From Cladorhizidae sp. MBARI D1340-BT2 (lineage: Eukaryota; Porifera; Demospongiae; Poecilosclerida; Cladorhizidae): a stretch of 64,000 bases of DNA. Positions 54,599 to 64,000 of the stretch are shown here, piece by piece. The translations under genes and the position numbers were made by a program. A model generated the notes under the pieces. The model was given only the letters and a program-made list of their open reading frames with translations. It was not told the origin of the DNA and did no database searches. Numbering within the stretch: the first letter of the stretch is position 1; each line of letters begins with the position of its first letter. The DNA is taken from contig JAQNBH010000002.1 of the NCBI GenBank assembly GCA_028752905.1, positions 29,185,932-29,249,931 on the forward strand, written 5' to 3'.

Positions 54599-55082
54599 AC
54601 ATTACTTTACCTTAGTTACCGGACGTCTTACGACGGTTAATTTGGTAAGCGCGTAGAGGGCTAAATGATAATAATTATTATAGTACATGTACAATGAAAA
54701 CTTCTCTACGATGTTTTATATAGTGTGCCTTTGACGTCTATAAACGCTTACACCAGCGAGTGGGTTAACTTGCAGTGCAGCAGCCAGTTCTTCGCACCAG
54801 CTTACAGTTTTCTCGCACCATCGCCGATTTTTAATAAGTGCGCATAAGACTGGCCCGTTCTTTTACGCGTGAAGGTACACTAGAATGTGACTAGATGTTA
54901 GAATAATTATTATAATTATCATGTAGCTATCTACTCCACTCATAGAGAATAGTACAAATAGAACTACTGTGATATTTTACCATGTCGCGTACTTGTTATT
55001 ACCTACTTGTTATTACCTACTTGTTATTACCTACCCGATATGCGCATGCTCAGTAAAGGTTTGCGCATCCTCAGTCCCATGA

Positions 55083-55222
55083 TAAATACATTATTAAATT
55101 GATACGGTGAAATATCACGAGTCTGATTGGCCGGTATTTTCACTCGTGCCTGCGGCACTCGTAGAAATACTAGCCACAGACTCGTGATATTTCCCCGTAT
55201 CAATGTAATAACGTATATTTAT
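55083..55222. repeat. Hairpin/foldback element of about 140 bp upstream of GT92 copy 1
   Basis: Arms TTGATACGGTGAAATATCAC plus GAGTCTG and, reverse-complemented, TTGATACGGGGAAATATCAC plus GAGTCTG flank a second inverted stretch (GTATTTTCACTCGTGCC against GTATTTCTACGAGTGCC) around a TGC loop. The similarity extends outwards through AAATACATTATTAAATTG against AAATATACGTTATTACATTG. The whole segment can fold into one long stem. It is probably a MITE. No target duplication was identified. Confidence 0.8.
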
Positions 55223-55307
55223 TGGTTTAATTATACGCCGTCTGGGACAATAACTAAATCCTTGTGATGGACGCGCCAATATTTAGCGGATTAGGGTAGC
55301 AAGTCAA

Positions 55308-56741
55308 ATGGTTTCAGCTACAAAACCATCTAAGAAAATGCTTTTGAAGAAATGTTTGATGATGTTGGTGAGCATTAGTGTCGTGACCGTCTTCATCCTC
55401 CTGCGTACCACACCACTCAAAAAAACGTTTACTGAAAAAGTAATCGAAGGAGATCAGGAACGGTGGCGTACTATGACCAATAATGGCACTATTATGTTGG
55501 GACATACAAGTTCCAGTACCAGTTCTCACCCAACTTCTCCAGCAATGAGTGCTCTAAATGTTTCCATTGAGCAGGACTTTTTGCAATTGATAAAACTTCC
55601 ATGGACTTCAGTCTTTGGTGAAGTAGAAAGTGATTTGTATCACTTCTTCTCTGCATACTATGATGATAGGAGTGCTGCTCCTCATGCACCAGCTATAGTG
55701 GTGCTGGGCTATACCCACAAAGCAGCTAATTATATTCCTCTATATTGTGTCTTCAAGTATGCCGATGGACATAATGTTTGCCTAAAGAAACCTTTAGTAA
55801 AGACACACCCTAGCCCTTGCAATGGTGTTAGCACAAGGGAAAAGAGTGATTTCTATTATTGCCCCCTGAAAGCTGGAGAAGACCCTCCCCTCTTTGTTAA
55901 GATATCAAGCAGGAGCAACTGTGAAACTAATTTCACCTCAAATGAAATACCAGTGGGAAATAGAGACAGTGGTAAAGGAAAAACTCTCAAGAAATTTGGT
56001 GTTTGTGTTGGAGGCCCTGTGGTCCAGAATGAGAAGGTTCTTCAAGATCTGGTGGAGTTTATTTCCATGAGCAAACTCATGGGTGCTGAGATGATTACAT
56101 TTTACATAAGTAGGGAACAGTTGAATGCGAGCATAATTCATTATATCTTGCACCGCTACTCTGATGTCCGTGTGATTGAGTGGAAACATTTCAAAAAATC
56201 CGATCCTTTGCATTACCACGGGCAATTCCTTATCATCACTGACTGCATGTATAGGAGCATGTATGAAACAGAATATTTAGCCCAAATTGACCTAGATGAA
56301 ATGATAATTCCAATCAAGAGGAACAGTTGGTCTGAAATGTTACAAGACCTGCCACAAAGAGAAAAATATGCTAGCCTTATATTTGAGAATGTATTTTTCA
56401 CAACAGGGGATGCAGATTCCACTGACATATTACCAAATTGTAGTGATTTTAAAGTTGCAAAGTATTTCACAAGAACAGACCGACACTTATGTCACTATCC
56501 TTATACCAAGCGAAGCAAACTGATGACAAGGCCAAAGTTCATCCTGAAGTCTGATATTCATCAAATCTGTTCAGTAATTGGTGGACACAAAGTTTCCTTA
56601 CAAGTGCCAAATGCATTGGCGATTTCTGCCCACTACCGTTCTTCTATTCCTGGAGATTGCATAAGGAAGTGGACTAAGAAAGATGAATCTGTTCTTAAAT
56701 TTACTAATGGACTGAATATGAAGATGTGTTTAAAGCTGTGA
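55308..56741 (+). CDS. GT92 family (DUF23) glycosyltransferase, intact
   Basis: Single-exon frame of 477 residues. A type II signal anchor at about 12-30 (LKKCLMMLVSISVVTVFILL) implies a Golgi membrane protein with a lumenal catalytic domain. GT92 motifs: VVVLGYTHKAANYIPLYCVF, KKFGVCVGGPVVQNEKVLQD, EFISMSKLMGAEMITFYIS, VRVIEWKHF, HGQFLIITDCMYRS, then the metal-binding DxD-type AQIDLDEMIIPI. The C-terminal part has conserved Cys and HYR. In C. elegans a GT92 member (GALT-1) adds beta-1,4-galactose to core fucose; the substrate here is unknown. A decayed tandem copy follows. Start chosen as the first Met, which is conserved in the copy. Confidence 0.9.
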   Translation: MVSATKPSKKMLLKKCLMMLVSISVVTVFILLRTTPLKKTFTEKVIEGDQERWRTMTNNGTIMLGHTSSSTSSHPTSPAMSALNVSIEQDFLQLIKLPWTSVFGEVESDLYHFFSAYYDDRSAAPHAPAIVVLGYTHKAANYIPLYCVFKYADGHNVCLKKPLVKTHPSPCNGVSTREKSDFYYCPLKAGEDPPLFVKISSRSNCETNFTSNEIPVGNRDSGKGKTLKKFGVCVGGPVVQNEKVLQDLVEFISMSKLMGAEMITFYISREQLNASIIHYILHRYSDVRVIEWKHFKKSDPLHYHGQFLIITDCMYRSMYETEYLAQIDLDEMIIPIKRNSWSEMLQDLPQREKYASLIFENVFFTTGDADSTDILPNCSDFKVAKYFTRTDRHLCHYPYTKRSKLMTRPKFILKSDIHQICSVIGGHKVSLQVPNALAISAHYRSSIPGDCIRKWTKKDESVLKFTNGLNMKMCLKL

Positions 56742-57698
56742 TTTATTGTGTTCATTTTTTTTATTGGCAAAAGACGTGCTCTTCAGACTTGATATCCCCA
56801 CCCCCTCTATCTCCCAATTCAACTGTCCCCATTGTTTTAATGATTAGAGGGTTTTAATGGTTAGAGGGCATGCCATAACCAAGTGTTGAAGGCCCAAAAC
56901 CTGTCTAGAGGTTTCCAACTATGTGACATGGTTGGTTTCCCAAGGAATATAGCTTGGATACTGAACTGATTAACAAGCAGTTTATTCAGCAATCCCCACA
57001 GGTTTGTTCCAGGCAGTATTTTCGATTGACGTAATTCAACCATAAAACATTGCATTCAGTACCGACCACGTATCGGAGCGAATTTTACTGTTCTGGCTAT
57101 TTTTATTTGGCAACAAAGTTTCTATCTCACCCAGTACTTCATTACTATTTAGGTAGAGAGGGTAATTTCAGCCAGTACTTCATATATTATTCCTTCATAT
57201 ATTCTACACACACATACGCACAGAAACAGACACTTCTCTTCTTTGGCCAGATGCTGTCGTCATCATTTCCAGAATAATAAAGCCAAACTGATCATTCATG
57301 GCAAACTAATGTATCAGTACAGTATGCGCAGAGGTCTGCTTGTAATTTTGGCTGTGAAATGAAATTGTATTCCCTTCCCAACAGTCTAAAATCTAAGCAG
57401 CTACATAGCTATTTCTGTGAAAACAATTTCCAGTTTTCAGTAGAGAGCATGTTCATACTAGTGGATTCCAAAGTAAACCAACCACGTAAACTTCTTTAAA
57501 GACATGGGTTTTTTCCCCTGCTTAAGCAGCGTAATTTCGACTTGCAGGCTACAGCCAGTTCTTCCTGCAGTTTTATCGTACATTTGCCGATTTAATAAGC
57601 CCGCATTATTCAAGGCTGGCGTCCCGTTCCTATCTTTTTGATAACCAATAATATGTGAGGGTCGCTTCACGCCAAGCGGATAAGGGTACGCAAATCAG
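56742..57698. repeat. Spacer between GT92 copies, containing duplicated flanks
   Basis: The 3' flank (GGCAAAAGACGTGCTCTTCA; TTAATGGTTAGAGGG) reappears after copy 2 at about 59,110-59,240. The part at about 57,240-57,690 reappears upstream of copy 1 at 52,440-53,010 and 54,769-54,850 (CCATCATCATTTCCAGAATA; CTGTGAAATGAAA; ACCAACCACG). The duplication unit therefore included promoter, gene and 3' flank. Confidence 0.8.
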
Positions 57699-59139
57699 AT
57701 GGTTTCAGCTATAAAACCATCTAAGAAAATGCTTTTGAAGAAATGTTTGATTATGTTGGTGAGCATTAGTATCATGACCGTCTTCATCCTCCTGCGTACC
57801 ACACCACTCAAAAAAACGTTTACTGAAAAAGTAATCGAGGAACGGTGGCGTACTATGACCAATAATAGCATTATTATGTTGGGACATACAAGTTCCAGTA
57901 TACCAGTTCTCACCCAACTTCTCCAACAATGAGTGCTCTAAATGTTTCCATTGAGCAGGACTTTTTGCAATTGATAAAACTTCCATGGACTTCAGTCTTT
58001 GGTGAAGGAGAAAGTGATTTGTATCACTTCTTCTCTGCATACTATGATGATAGGACTGCTGCGCCTCATGCACCAGCTATAGTGGTGCTGGGCTATACCC
58101 ACCAAGCAGCTAATTATATTCCTCTCTATTGTGTCTTCAAGTATGCCGATGGACATAATGTTTGCCTAAAGAAACCTTTAGTAAAGACACACCCTAGCCC
58201 TTGCAATGGTGTTAGTGCAAGGGGAAAGAGTGATTACTATTATTGCCGCCTGAAAGCTGGAGAAGACCCTCCCCTCTTTGTTAAGATATCAAGCAGGAGC
58301 AACTGTGAAACTAATTTCACCTCAAATGAAATACCTGTGGGAAATAGAGACAGTGGTAAAGGAAAAACTCTCAAGAAATTTGGTGTTTGTGTTGGAGGCC
58401 CTGTGGTCCAGAATGAGAAGGTTCTTCAAGATCTGGTGGAGTTTATTTCCATGAGCAAACTCATGGGTTCTGAGATGATTACATTTTACATAAGTAGGGA
58501 ACAGTTGAATGCGAGCATCATTCAATATATCTTGCACCGCTACTCTGATGTCCGTGTGATTGAGTGGAAACATTTTAAAACATGGGATCCATTGCATTAC
58601 TACGGGCAATTCCTTATCATAACTGACTGCATGTACAGGACATGTATGAAACAGAATATTTAGCACAAATTGACGTCTATGAAAGGATAATTCCAAAAGA
58701 ACAGTTGGTCTGAAATGTTAAAAGACATGTCACAAAGAGAAAAGTATGCTAGCCTTATGTTTGAGAATGTGCCTTTCATCACAAAGGATGCAGGTTTCCC
58801 CAAAATTGTAGTGATTTTAAAGTTGCAAAGTATTTCACAAGAACAGACTGACACTTATGTCACTATCCTTATAACATGCGAAGCAAACTGATGACAAGGC
58901 CAAAGTTCATCCTGAAGTCTGATATTCATCAAAATCTGTTCAGTGATTGGTGGATACAAAGTTTCCTTACAAGTGCCAAATGCATTGGCCACTACCGTCC
59001 TTCTATTCCTGCAGATTGCATAAGGAAGTGGACTAAGAAAGATGAATCTGTTCTGAAATTTTCCAATGGACTGAATATGAAGATGTGTTTAAAGCTGTTA
59101 TTATTATTGACTGGCAAAAGATCTGCTCTTCAGACTTGA
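57699..59139 (+). pseudogene. GT92 glycosyltransferase pseudogene, tandem copy 2
   Basis: Starts with MVSAIKPSKKMLLKKC, more than 90% like copy 1. A missing GDQ segment (VIEERWRT for VIEGDQERWRT) precedes a frameshift near 57,900. Frame 2 (57,929-58,663) holds most of the catalytic domain through LIITDCMYRT, then shifts just before the DLDE motif. In the remainder the motif is altered (CAQIDLDEM becomes TQIDVYERI-like), with deletions to 59,139. It is not expected to encode an active enzyme. The intact copy gives a direct reference for dating the decay. Confidence 0.88.
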
Positions 59140-60420
59140 TATACCGCCCCCATCCTCCCTCCCACACCCCCCCCCCCCCCTCCGCCCCTCCCAATTCAAC
59201 TGCAATATATACTTGTTGTCCATTGTTTAAATGGTTAGAGGGATGCCATGACAAGGGCGTGGCCTTAAGATCCAAAACCACATTACACGAAACTTCAGTG
59301 ACGACTGTATCTGACCAATTTTGCTGTTGTGGCTATTTTTATTTGTCAACAGAGTTAGTATCTCAGCCAGTACTTCACATATTATTCCTCTCCACTCACA
59401 CACACACACACACACACACACAAATACACACACACCCTTGATTCATGTCACACACATATACACACAAGAAGCTCATGTGGAGATAAAATATGCATCCTTT
59501 GATTCATGTCACACACACACATACCCCCCCCTCCCACACACACACACACATCCCCCCCCCCCCCCCCTCCCCCCCCCCCCCAACCACACACACACACACA
59601 CACAAAAGTATGCCTCCCACCTCAGCCTCGAGGCCCAAACTGCCCTGCTACTGGTCCTACCCCCCAGGACTAGACCAGATGGACAAGAGAAACATCACAA
59701 ACAACTCCAGAACATGCACCTGGGTTGCTCATAGGAGGTTTTGACTAGATGCTCTAACCCTGGAATAATGGATGCTAAGACTCGCATGAGCTTATTATAC
59801 ACTGGTAGCTAGCTACCCACAATATGATACAAACCACATCCTGGCACATGCATACACGCGTCCAACACATGAACGGTTAAAGCAAAAATTAGTTAAAAAA
59901 ATAAACAACAAATTATAAAGCTATGAAATAATTATAAAGATGTGCCTATATTATTATTAACAAATTATTAACTAACAAATGAAATTAAAATACTTGCATT
60001 GTAGTCAGTAGACTTCCTTCTTTGGACCCAGCCCAGGCCAGACTAGCTGCTAATAGAGGTGTAGTTTGTAGCACATGATGAGCAGCTGAAGGAGTTGCTC
60101 AAGAGTCAAAAGGAGGAAAATAGGAACTGCCTCTTGAAAATTGTATATCCCATCTCACCCGCCAAGGCTTTGCCCTATAATGGCAAGCAAGAGGAGGAGT
60201 CAAATTTCAAGCAGCTCCTCCTTCTCTGAGCTGAAGACAATGAAGTGCTTTGAAAGTGAATGGAAAAGTTTGCAATCATTGGGTAGACAAGGAGTGATAG
60301 TATGTGTGGAATATATTGCTCTGATGCCAGTCACTCAGACAAATGCAGATATAATTGCTGCTTGCATAAACAGGTGTGTAGCAATGGGCTGTTGAAGCAA
60401 GAATTTTATATTTAATGAAT
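59140..60420. other. Low-complexity CA/C-rich DNA and spacer, no gene assigned
   Basis: (AC)n runs lie at about 59,397-59,450, 59,505-59,550 and 59,583-59,605. A long poly-C block is at 59,551-59,581 and a shorter one near 59,168. An open frame with MASKRRSQISSSSSFSELKT begins at about 60,180; I recognise no family in it. Confidence 0.5.
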
Positions 60421-60424
60421 ATAA

Positions 60425-61985
60425 ATGGGAATACAATAATTAATTATACCTCGCACTTTCATACCAAAAAAGTAAAAACTATTTGGGCACTATTGGTGGG
60501 AGATATAATTCCAAATGCAAAGTTGCTGCTACCTCAATACAACATCCACAATTATTAACTGCTACAAGCTCTCATATTTTCTGTTTCCATATAAATAATA
60601 ATAATAATAAATTTGGCTTTACAACAAGTCATGTGTAAGATATAGCACAAGTACATGATGGAGCGATGGAAAAGTGTTGGAGGTTGCAGGTCAAGATCCA
60701 ATAGCTGGTGTTGCCTATGGATACAGCTAATAAAGAGAAAGAGAAGTGAACTTAAGATGAGTGGCAGTGAGAACAAGGACATCAACAACAAAATGAACTG
60801 GGGTTATTGGGGTCATATTGGGGTCAAATTTATCTAGCAAAATGTTTCATAACTTGCTAAATAGTTAATTGACTTCATAGAGGAAGCCAGGTTGATATCT
60901 GTAATATATGGAATAGAGTGTCTAATGAATGAAACTTCAACTGAACCTAAGGAAGCTCCACCATTGTTGGGTGCTGTACATCTCCCACAATTTCTTTTTA
61001 TAACACTCTTTTCCCCCCAAATCTTGTACTGCTGTTTTGGAAGCAGTTTTTTTGAGTTTTATCTCTTTTTAATGTGAAGCTGTGCACATAGGTGTGGTTA
61101 GTAGGGAAGAATCCATTCATTATTATGTATACATAATTATGACAACTATTTCCAAAATTAATCAGCACATATTTTAAAGTGGCTGTAGCTGATCCTCTAC
61201 CAAGGCTCTTAATACATGAAGCTCATGCAAGACTTCCTTTGCTGCATTCATAGTGATGAGAATAATGTCCAGAGGCAGGGAGGTTTAAAAATCTGAAATG
61301 ATCAAGGATGCCAGGAAAGATTTCCAGCCTCTTCCATTTACACTTCCATAAATAGACAATGCGAAATCAATGGGCTTGGGGAGAGCTGTAGCAGCTTCCA
61401 TTGTAGTTGTTGTTTTTGTGGGGGTTTTCAGTAGACATTCTTTGGACCTATATAGCCCAGGTCAGTGCAGCTGCTGTGGTTTGTAGCTCACAGCACTGTG
61501 AGTCAAGAACTTATTGAAAACCACAACAAAGCAAGTTGGTAGCTCCAGCTTTAACCTAAGCTGTGGGCGCTTAGAAAGTTAGTAGTTATGATATCTGATC
61601 ATTTGATCATGTCTATGCAATGCAGTAGTTTAGCTACAGATGAGGTTTGTAGCTATAGCTTTCTCACAGCTATCTCAAGCACTCCATTCTATATAGTGTA
61701 TCACACTTTAGTGTCCCTTTGAAGCTCCTAGATCGCAAAGGAAATCTTCAAGGTTTAGTTAATGGCATACTTTTACAGCACTTCTTCCTTGTTGAAAGAT
61801 AGACAGATGATTTACCCGAGCCTGAGGAAGTGTCTCAATACTGGGTGATGCCAAGCACTAGCTAGCAATACAAATAAACTACTGACATGATTGATTTTGA
61901 ACCCGAATAATTTTCAATGTACTGTTGGCTATATCGAGCTAAAGTTTGATAGTAGGCCCTCCCTTCTCTCAAGCATTATAGAATA
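60425..61985. repeat. Segmental duplication copy 2 (uninterrupted)
   Basis: It matches 43,570-43,878 and then, without interruption, 51,237 onward. At 60,752-60,755 it reads GTGAACTTAAGATGAGTGGC, the empty piggyBac target. It carries its own insertion of about 175 bp at about 61,165-61,340 relative to copy 1. A short frame MSGSENKDINNKMNWGYWGH starts at 60,757. Confidence 0.9.
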
Positions 61986-62007
61986 ATTTGGTAATTCAAG
62001 GTAATAT

Positions 62008-62044
<37 letters not shown>

Positions 62045-62299
62045 CGTTTACGACTCCAGCCATCAACAAATTCGTGCGCACATTATGCACGCGCGTTTTG
62101 GGTGGGGGTTCATTTCAAAATGCAAGAATTGAATCGCATTGCAGCCTTTGCATATGCTCGAGTGATGCTAATTTGGAGGGGTTAGTCTTTTTAATTGTGT
62201 CTTCTCTTTTCAAGCAATCCACTTTCATGAAATATCATCCAAATAAACAATGCAAATTTCATGAAATATCATCCAAATAAAAATATCAAATAAATAGGG

Positions 62300-62775
62300 G
62301 ATGAACTCCATGTATTGGATGCAGCAGATGAGTCTGGCTGTGACAAGAAAAGTGTGATTAATGTGTACCAGTGGCTTAGGGAAGTGTGCTCTGCAGCACT
62401 ATGTCAAAACCAGATTGTGCTTGGTGGAGTTGGATCTATTATTCAAATAGACGAGTCACAGTTCACACACAAACCCAAGGTATCACTGTAACATTGATAT
62501 ACTTTAATGGATTACCACTTTCGTTATTGACTGTTTAGCATCATAGAGGCTGCCCACCTATATACTAAGGATACTTGGATATTTGGAATGGTTGACATGG
62601 ATCATACGCCTGCTCTTGGTACACTTGATAACGTATTGTGCCTATTTCAAAGATTTTAATTCAATGAAATTTATTTAGGTTACATTCAAGTTGTGGACCA
62701 CTCTATTGAGTTTGTGAATCAGAGTACGGGTGTGCACACCCAACATATTGAATCCTATTGGAACAGGCTTTGGTT
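62300..62775 (+). pseudogene. Merlin (ISXO2-like) transposase remnant
   Basis: The frames read NVYQWLREVCSAALCQ, GGVGSIIQIDESQFTHKPKV (first Asp), then after a possible intron HHRGCPP and DIWNG (decayed WVFGMVD), then QVVDHSIEFVNQSTGVHTQH followed by IESYWNR. It parallels the Merlin at 2.0-3.0 kb, with stops and a missing middle. It ends where the minus-strand LINE sequence begins. Confidence 0.8.
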
Positions 62776-62811
62776 TGTGGAACATAATTTTTTTAATTTT
62801 AACAACAATTA

Positions 62812-64000
62812 TTATAGTGTGCACTTTTTGGATATCGCTAACCACGGGAACTCTTCAGCTTCTCTGACAATCCTTTCTGCTTGAAAAGCATCATACTCAT
62901 TCTTTTTTTCCTTTCTTAGATCTTTGTAACACTTCCTCCACTCACAGTACAGGGATCTAAGATCTGCGTATCCAGATTTTACGAAGTGTAAAAGGTGCAT
63001 AGTATAAAATCTCATCTCTCCGCACTCTCTATCATGCCATGCATTCCATTTCCTCATTCTGCAGTGGGGAATAATTGCACAATCCATCAGTGCTGATCTG
63101 AAGACCTGTAGACCATCATCAATATAACCTCCTGAGAATTTCTTTCTTGATTCCTCCAAATATGGGTGGTTAATAAATTTCATCATATCAATACCTCGTG
63201 GAGTGAGAGGTTTAGTGGGCTGGGTTTGTACTTCATGTTGTAAAACCGTGGTCCATGTTGCTATAATGGGGAGATGTTTCCTCATTGTTGAGTTACCCTG
63301 TGAAATATGAATTTGTGATGTTTGAGGAGTGGAGAAAATTAGGTCTATGGTACTAGTTCCATTGTGACATATGTATGTCCATTGCATTGGATCACTTCTT
63401 AGTTCAAGGGAATTGTCTCTCATACCTTGAAGCAGGGCTTGAAATTTTGGTGGATCCTTTTCGTCTGCACGGCAGTTATAGTCTCCTCCAGCAATAATCA
63501 GATTTCCTACTCTGGAAATCTCGTTTAAAATCTCCAGAAGTGAATCTGTTACTTCTTCTTTAGGAATGGTGGGTGACATGTAAGAAGCAATAAGGGTTCC
63601 TATGGAGGTCGATACAGCTATTGAAAGGTCATTACTGCATATGAAGGTTGGGTTAAGCCATGGTTTCACTGCTATCGTGATGCCACCACTTGGTCGTCCC
63701 CGAGCTACGGCTGAAGTAGCACAATTATCAAACGTGTAGAACCCAAGAATAGATGAGGGCTTTGTTTCAAAAGTTTCACTTAACATAAGAATGTCATGGG
63801 CTTTGAAAATATCTACCTCCTCTGTCTTAGTTAATTTAAACCCTCCACATTCCAGAGGAGCATGGATACAGTCTTCTGTGTAGGAGAGGAGGGTAAAGGG
63901 ATTGTAGCAGGAGAGGAAGAGAAAGTAGAATGAGAAGGAGGTGGATAAGGTGAATGAGAATAAGGAGGGGAATACGAAGGAGAATATGGAGAATAAGGAG
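62812..64000 (-). mobile_element. LINE, 5' part with APE-type endonuclease, 3' truncated
   Basis: The minus-strand frame continues beyond the window. A Ser/Pro/Tyr-rich segment encoded at 63,880-64,000 precedes SMLLWNVEGF and AHDILMLSETFETKPSS, then RPSGGITIAVKPWLNP, LIIAGGDYNCRADEKDPPKF (GDFN-like motif, here GDYN), STIDLIFSTPQ (SxIDxI motif) and KHLPIIATW (catalytic H region, usually SDH). This is the APE endonuclease. The 324-residue frame ends at 62,812 in a linker (CEWRKCYKDLRKEKKNEYDA), and no reverse transcriptase follows; the Merlin remnant is there instead. The catalytic residues appear present. Confidence 0.82.

Larger units (their letters stand above)
53008..54768 (-). mobile_element. 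Truncated piggyBac element (1.75 kb) with TTAA duplication
   Basis: It is flanked by TTAA at 53,008-53,011 and 54,765-54,768. The ends CCCTCTCCCCGGTGA and, reverse-complemented, CCCACTCGCTGGTGT match at 11-12 of 15 positions. The paralogous sequence upstream of the second GT92 copy (about 57,525-57,550) runs uninterrupted through this site (GCGTAATTTCGACTTGCAGG). The element keeps an acidic N-terminal exon on the minus strand but no DDE domain, so it is an internally deleted derivative. Confidence 0.85.

Noticed and set aside
59321..59744. His/Thr/Pro-rich plus-strand frames
   Set aside because: They derive from CA and poly-C low-complexity DNA.

Overview
This is eukaryotic DNA from an animal. 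The genes have spliced exons with GT/AG borders, the introns are full of minisatellites, and there is a PRDM9-type PR/SET plus zinc-finger gene, a DUSP11-type RNA phosphatase gene and GT92 glycosyltransferases. Decayed and young transposons of at least seven superfamilies are present. There are no prokaryotic operons, rRNAs, tRNAs or CRISPR arrays. An early-branching marine invertebrate such as a sponge would fit, but that is only a guess.

Layout. 1-1.96 kb: decayed LINE, minus strand. 1.96-3.13 kb: Merlin element with long terminal inverted repeats (TIRs). 3.29-12.79 kb: first four exons of a DUSP11-like gene, with minisatellites in its introns. 13.0-14.55 kb: a 1.5 kb triplet-based repeat. 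14.56-34.32 kb: a four-level nest. A hAT remnant is split by a 19.4 kb element with a Mutator-like (MULE-type) transposase relic. That element contains a Tc1/mariner relic, and the Tc1 is split by a 13.9 kb Tigger/pogo element. Inside the Tigger element a 1,599 bp segment carrying most of the transposase is repeated exactly eight times in tandem, and a small HIRAN-domain gene is transcribed divergently from the first transposase copy. 34.5-36.1 kb: a hAT-type MITE and two minisatellites. 36.6-42.1 kb: PRDM9-like gene with PR/SET exons and a C2H2 zinc-finger exon, carrying two poly-G frameshifts and one nonsense codon. 43.6-52.2 kb: one copy of a segmental duplication, interrupted by a MITE and a piggyBac element that is itself interrupted by a nearly intact hAT. 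52.2-59.4 kb: tandemly duplicated GT92 locus. One copy is intact, with a truncated piggyBac upstream; the other is a pseudogene. 60.4-62 kb: second copy of the segmental duplication, which preserves the empty TTAA site of the first piggyBac. 62.3-62.8 kb: Merlin remnant. 62.8-64 kb: LINE endonuclease on the minus strand, running off the window.

The most unusual locus is the Tigger array at 16,288-30,180. The indels in individual units account exactly for its length. Linked variants show a mosaic of repeat types. Units 2-8 have gained a start codon from 3' flanking DNA, and so can encode transposases that lack the first DNA-binding domain. The element also carries a HIRAN gene as apparent cargo. 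Much of the window can be read as insertion history, because two insertions can be compared with an uninterrupted duplicate in the same window.
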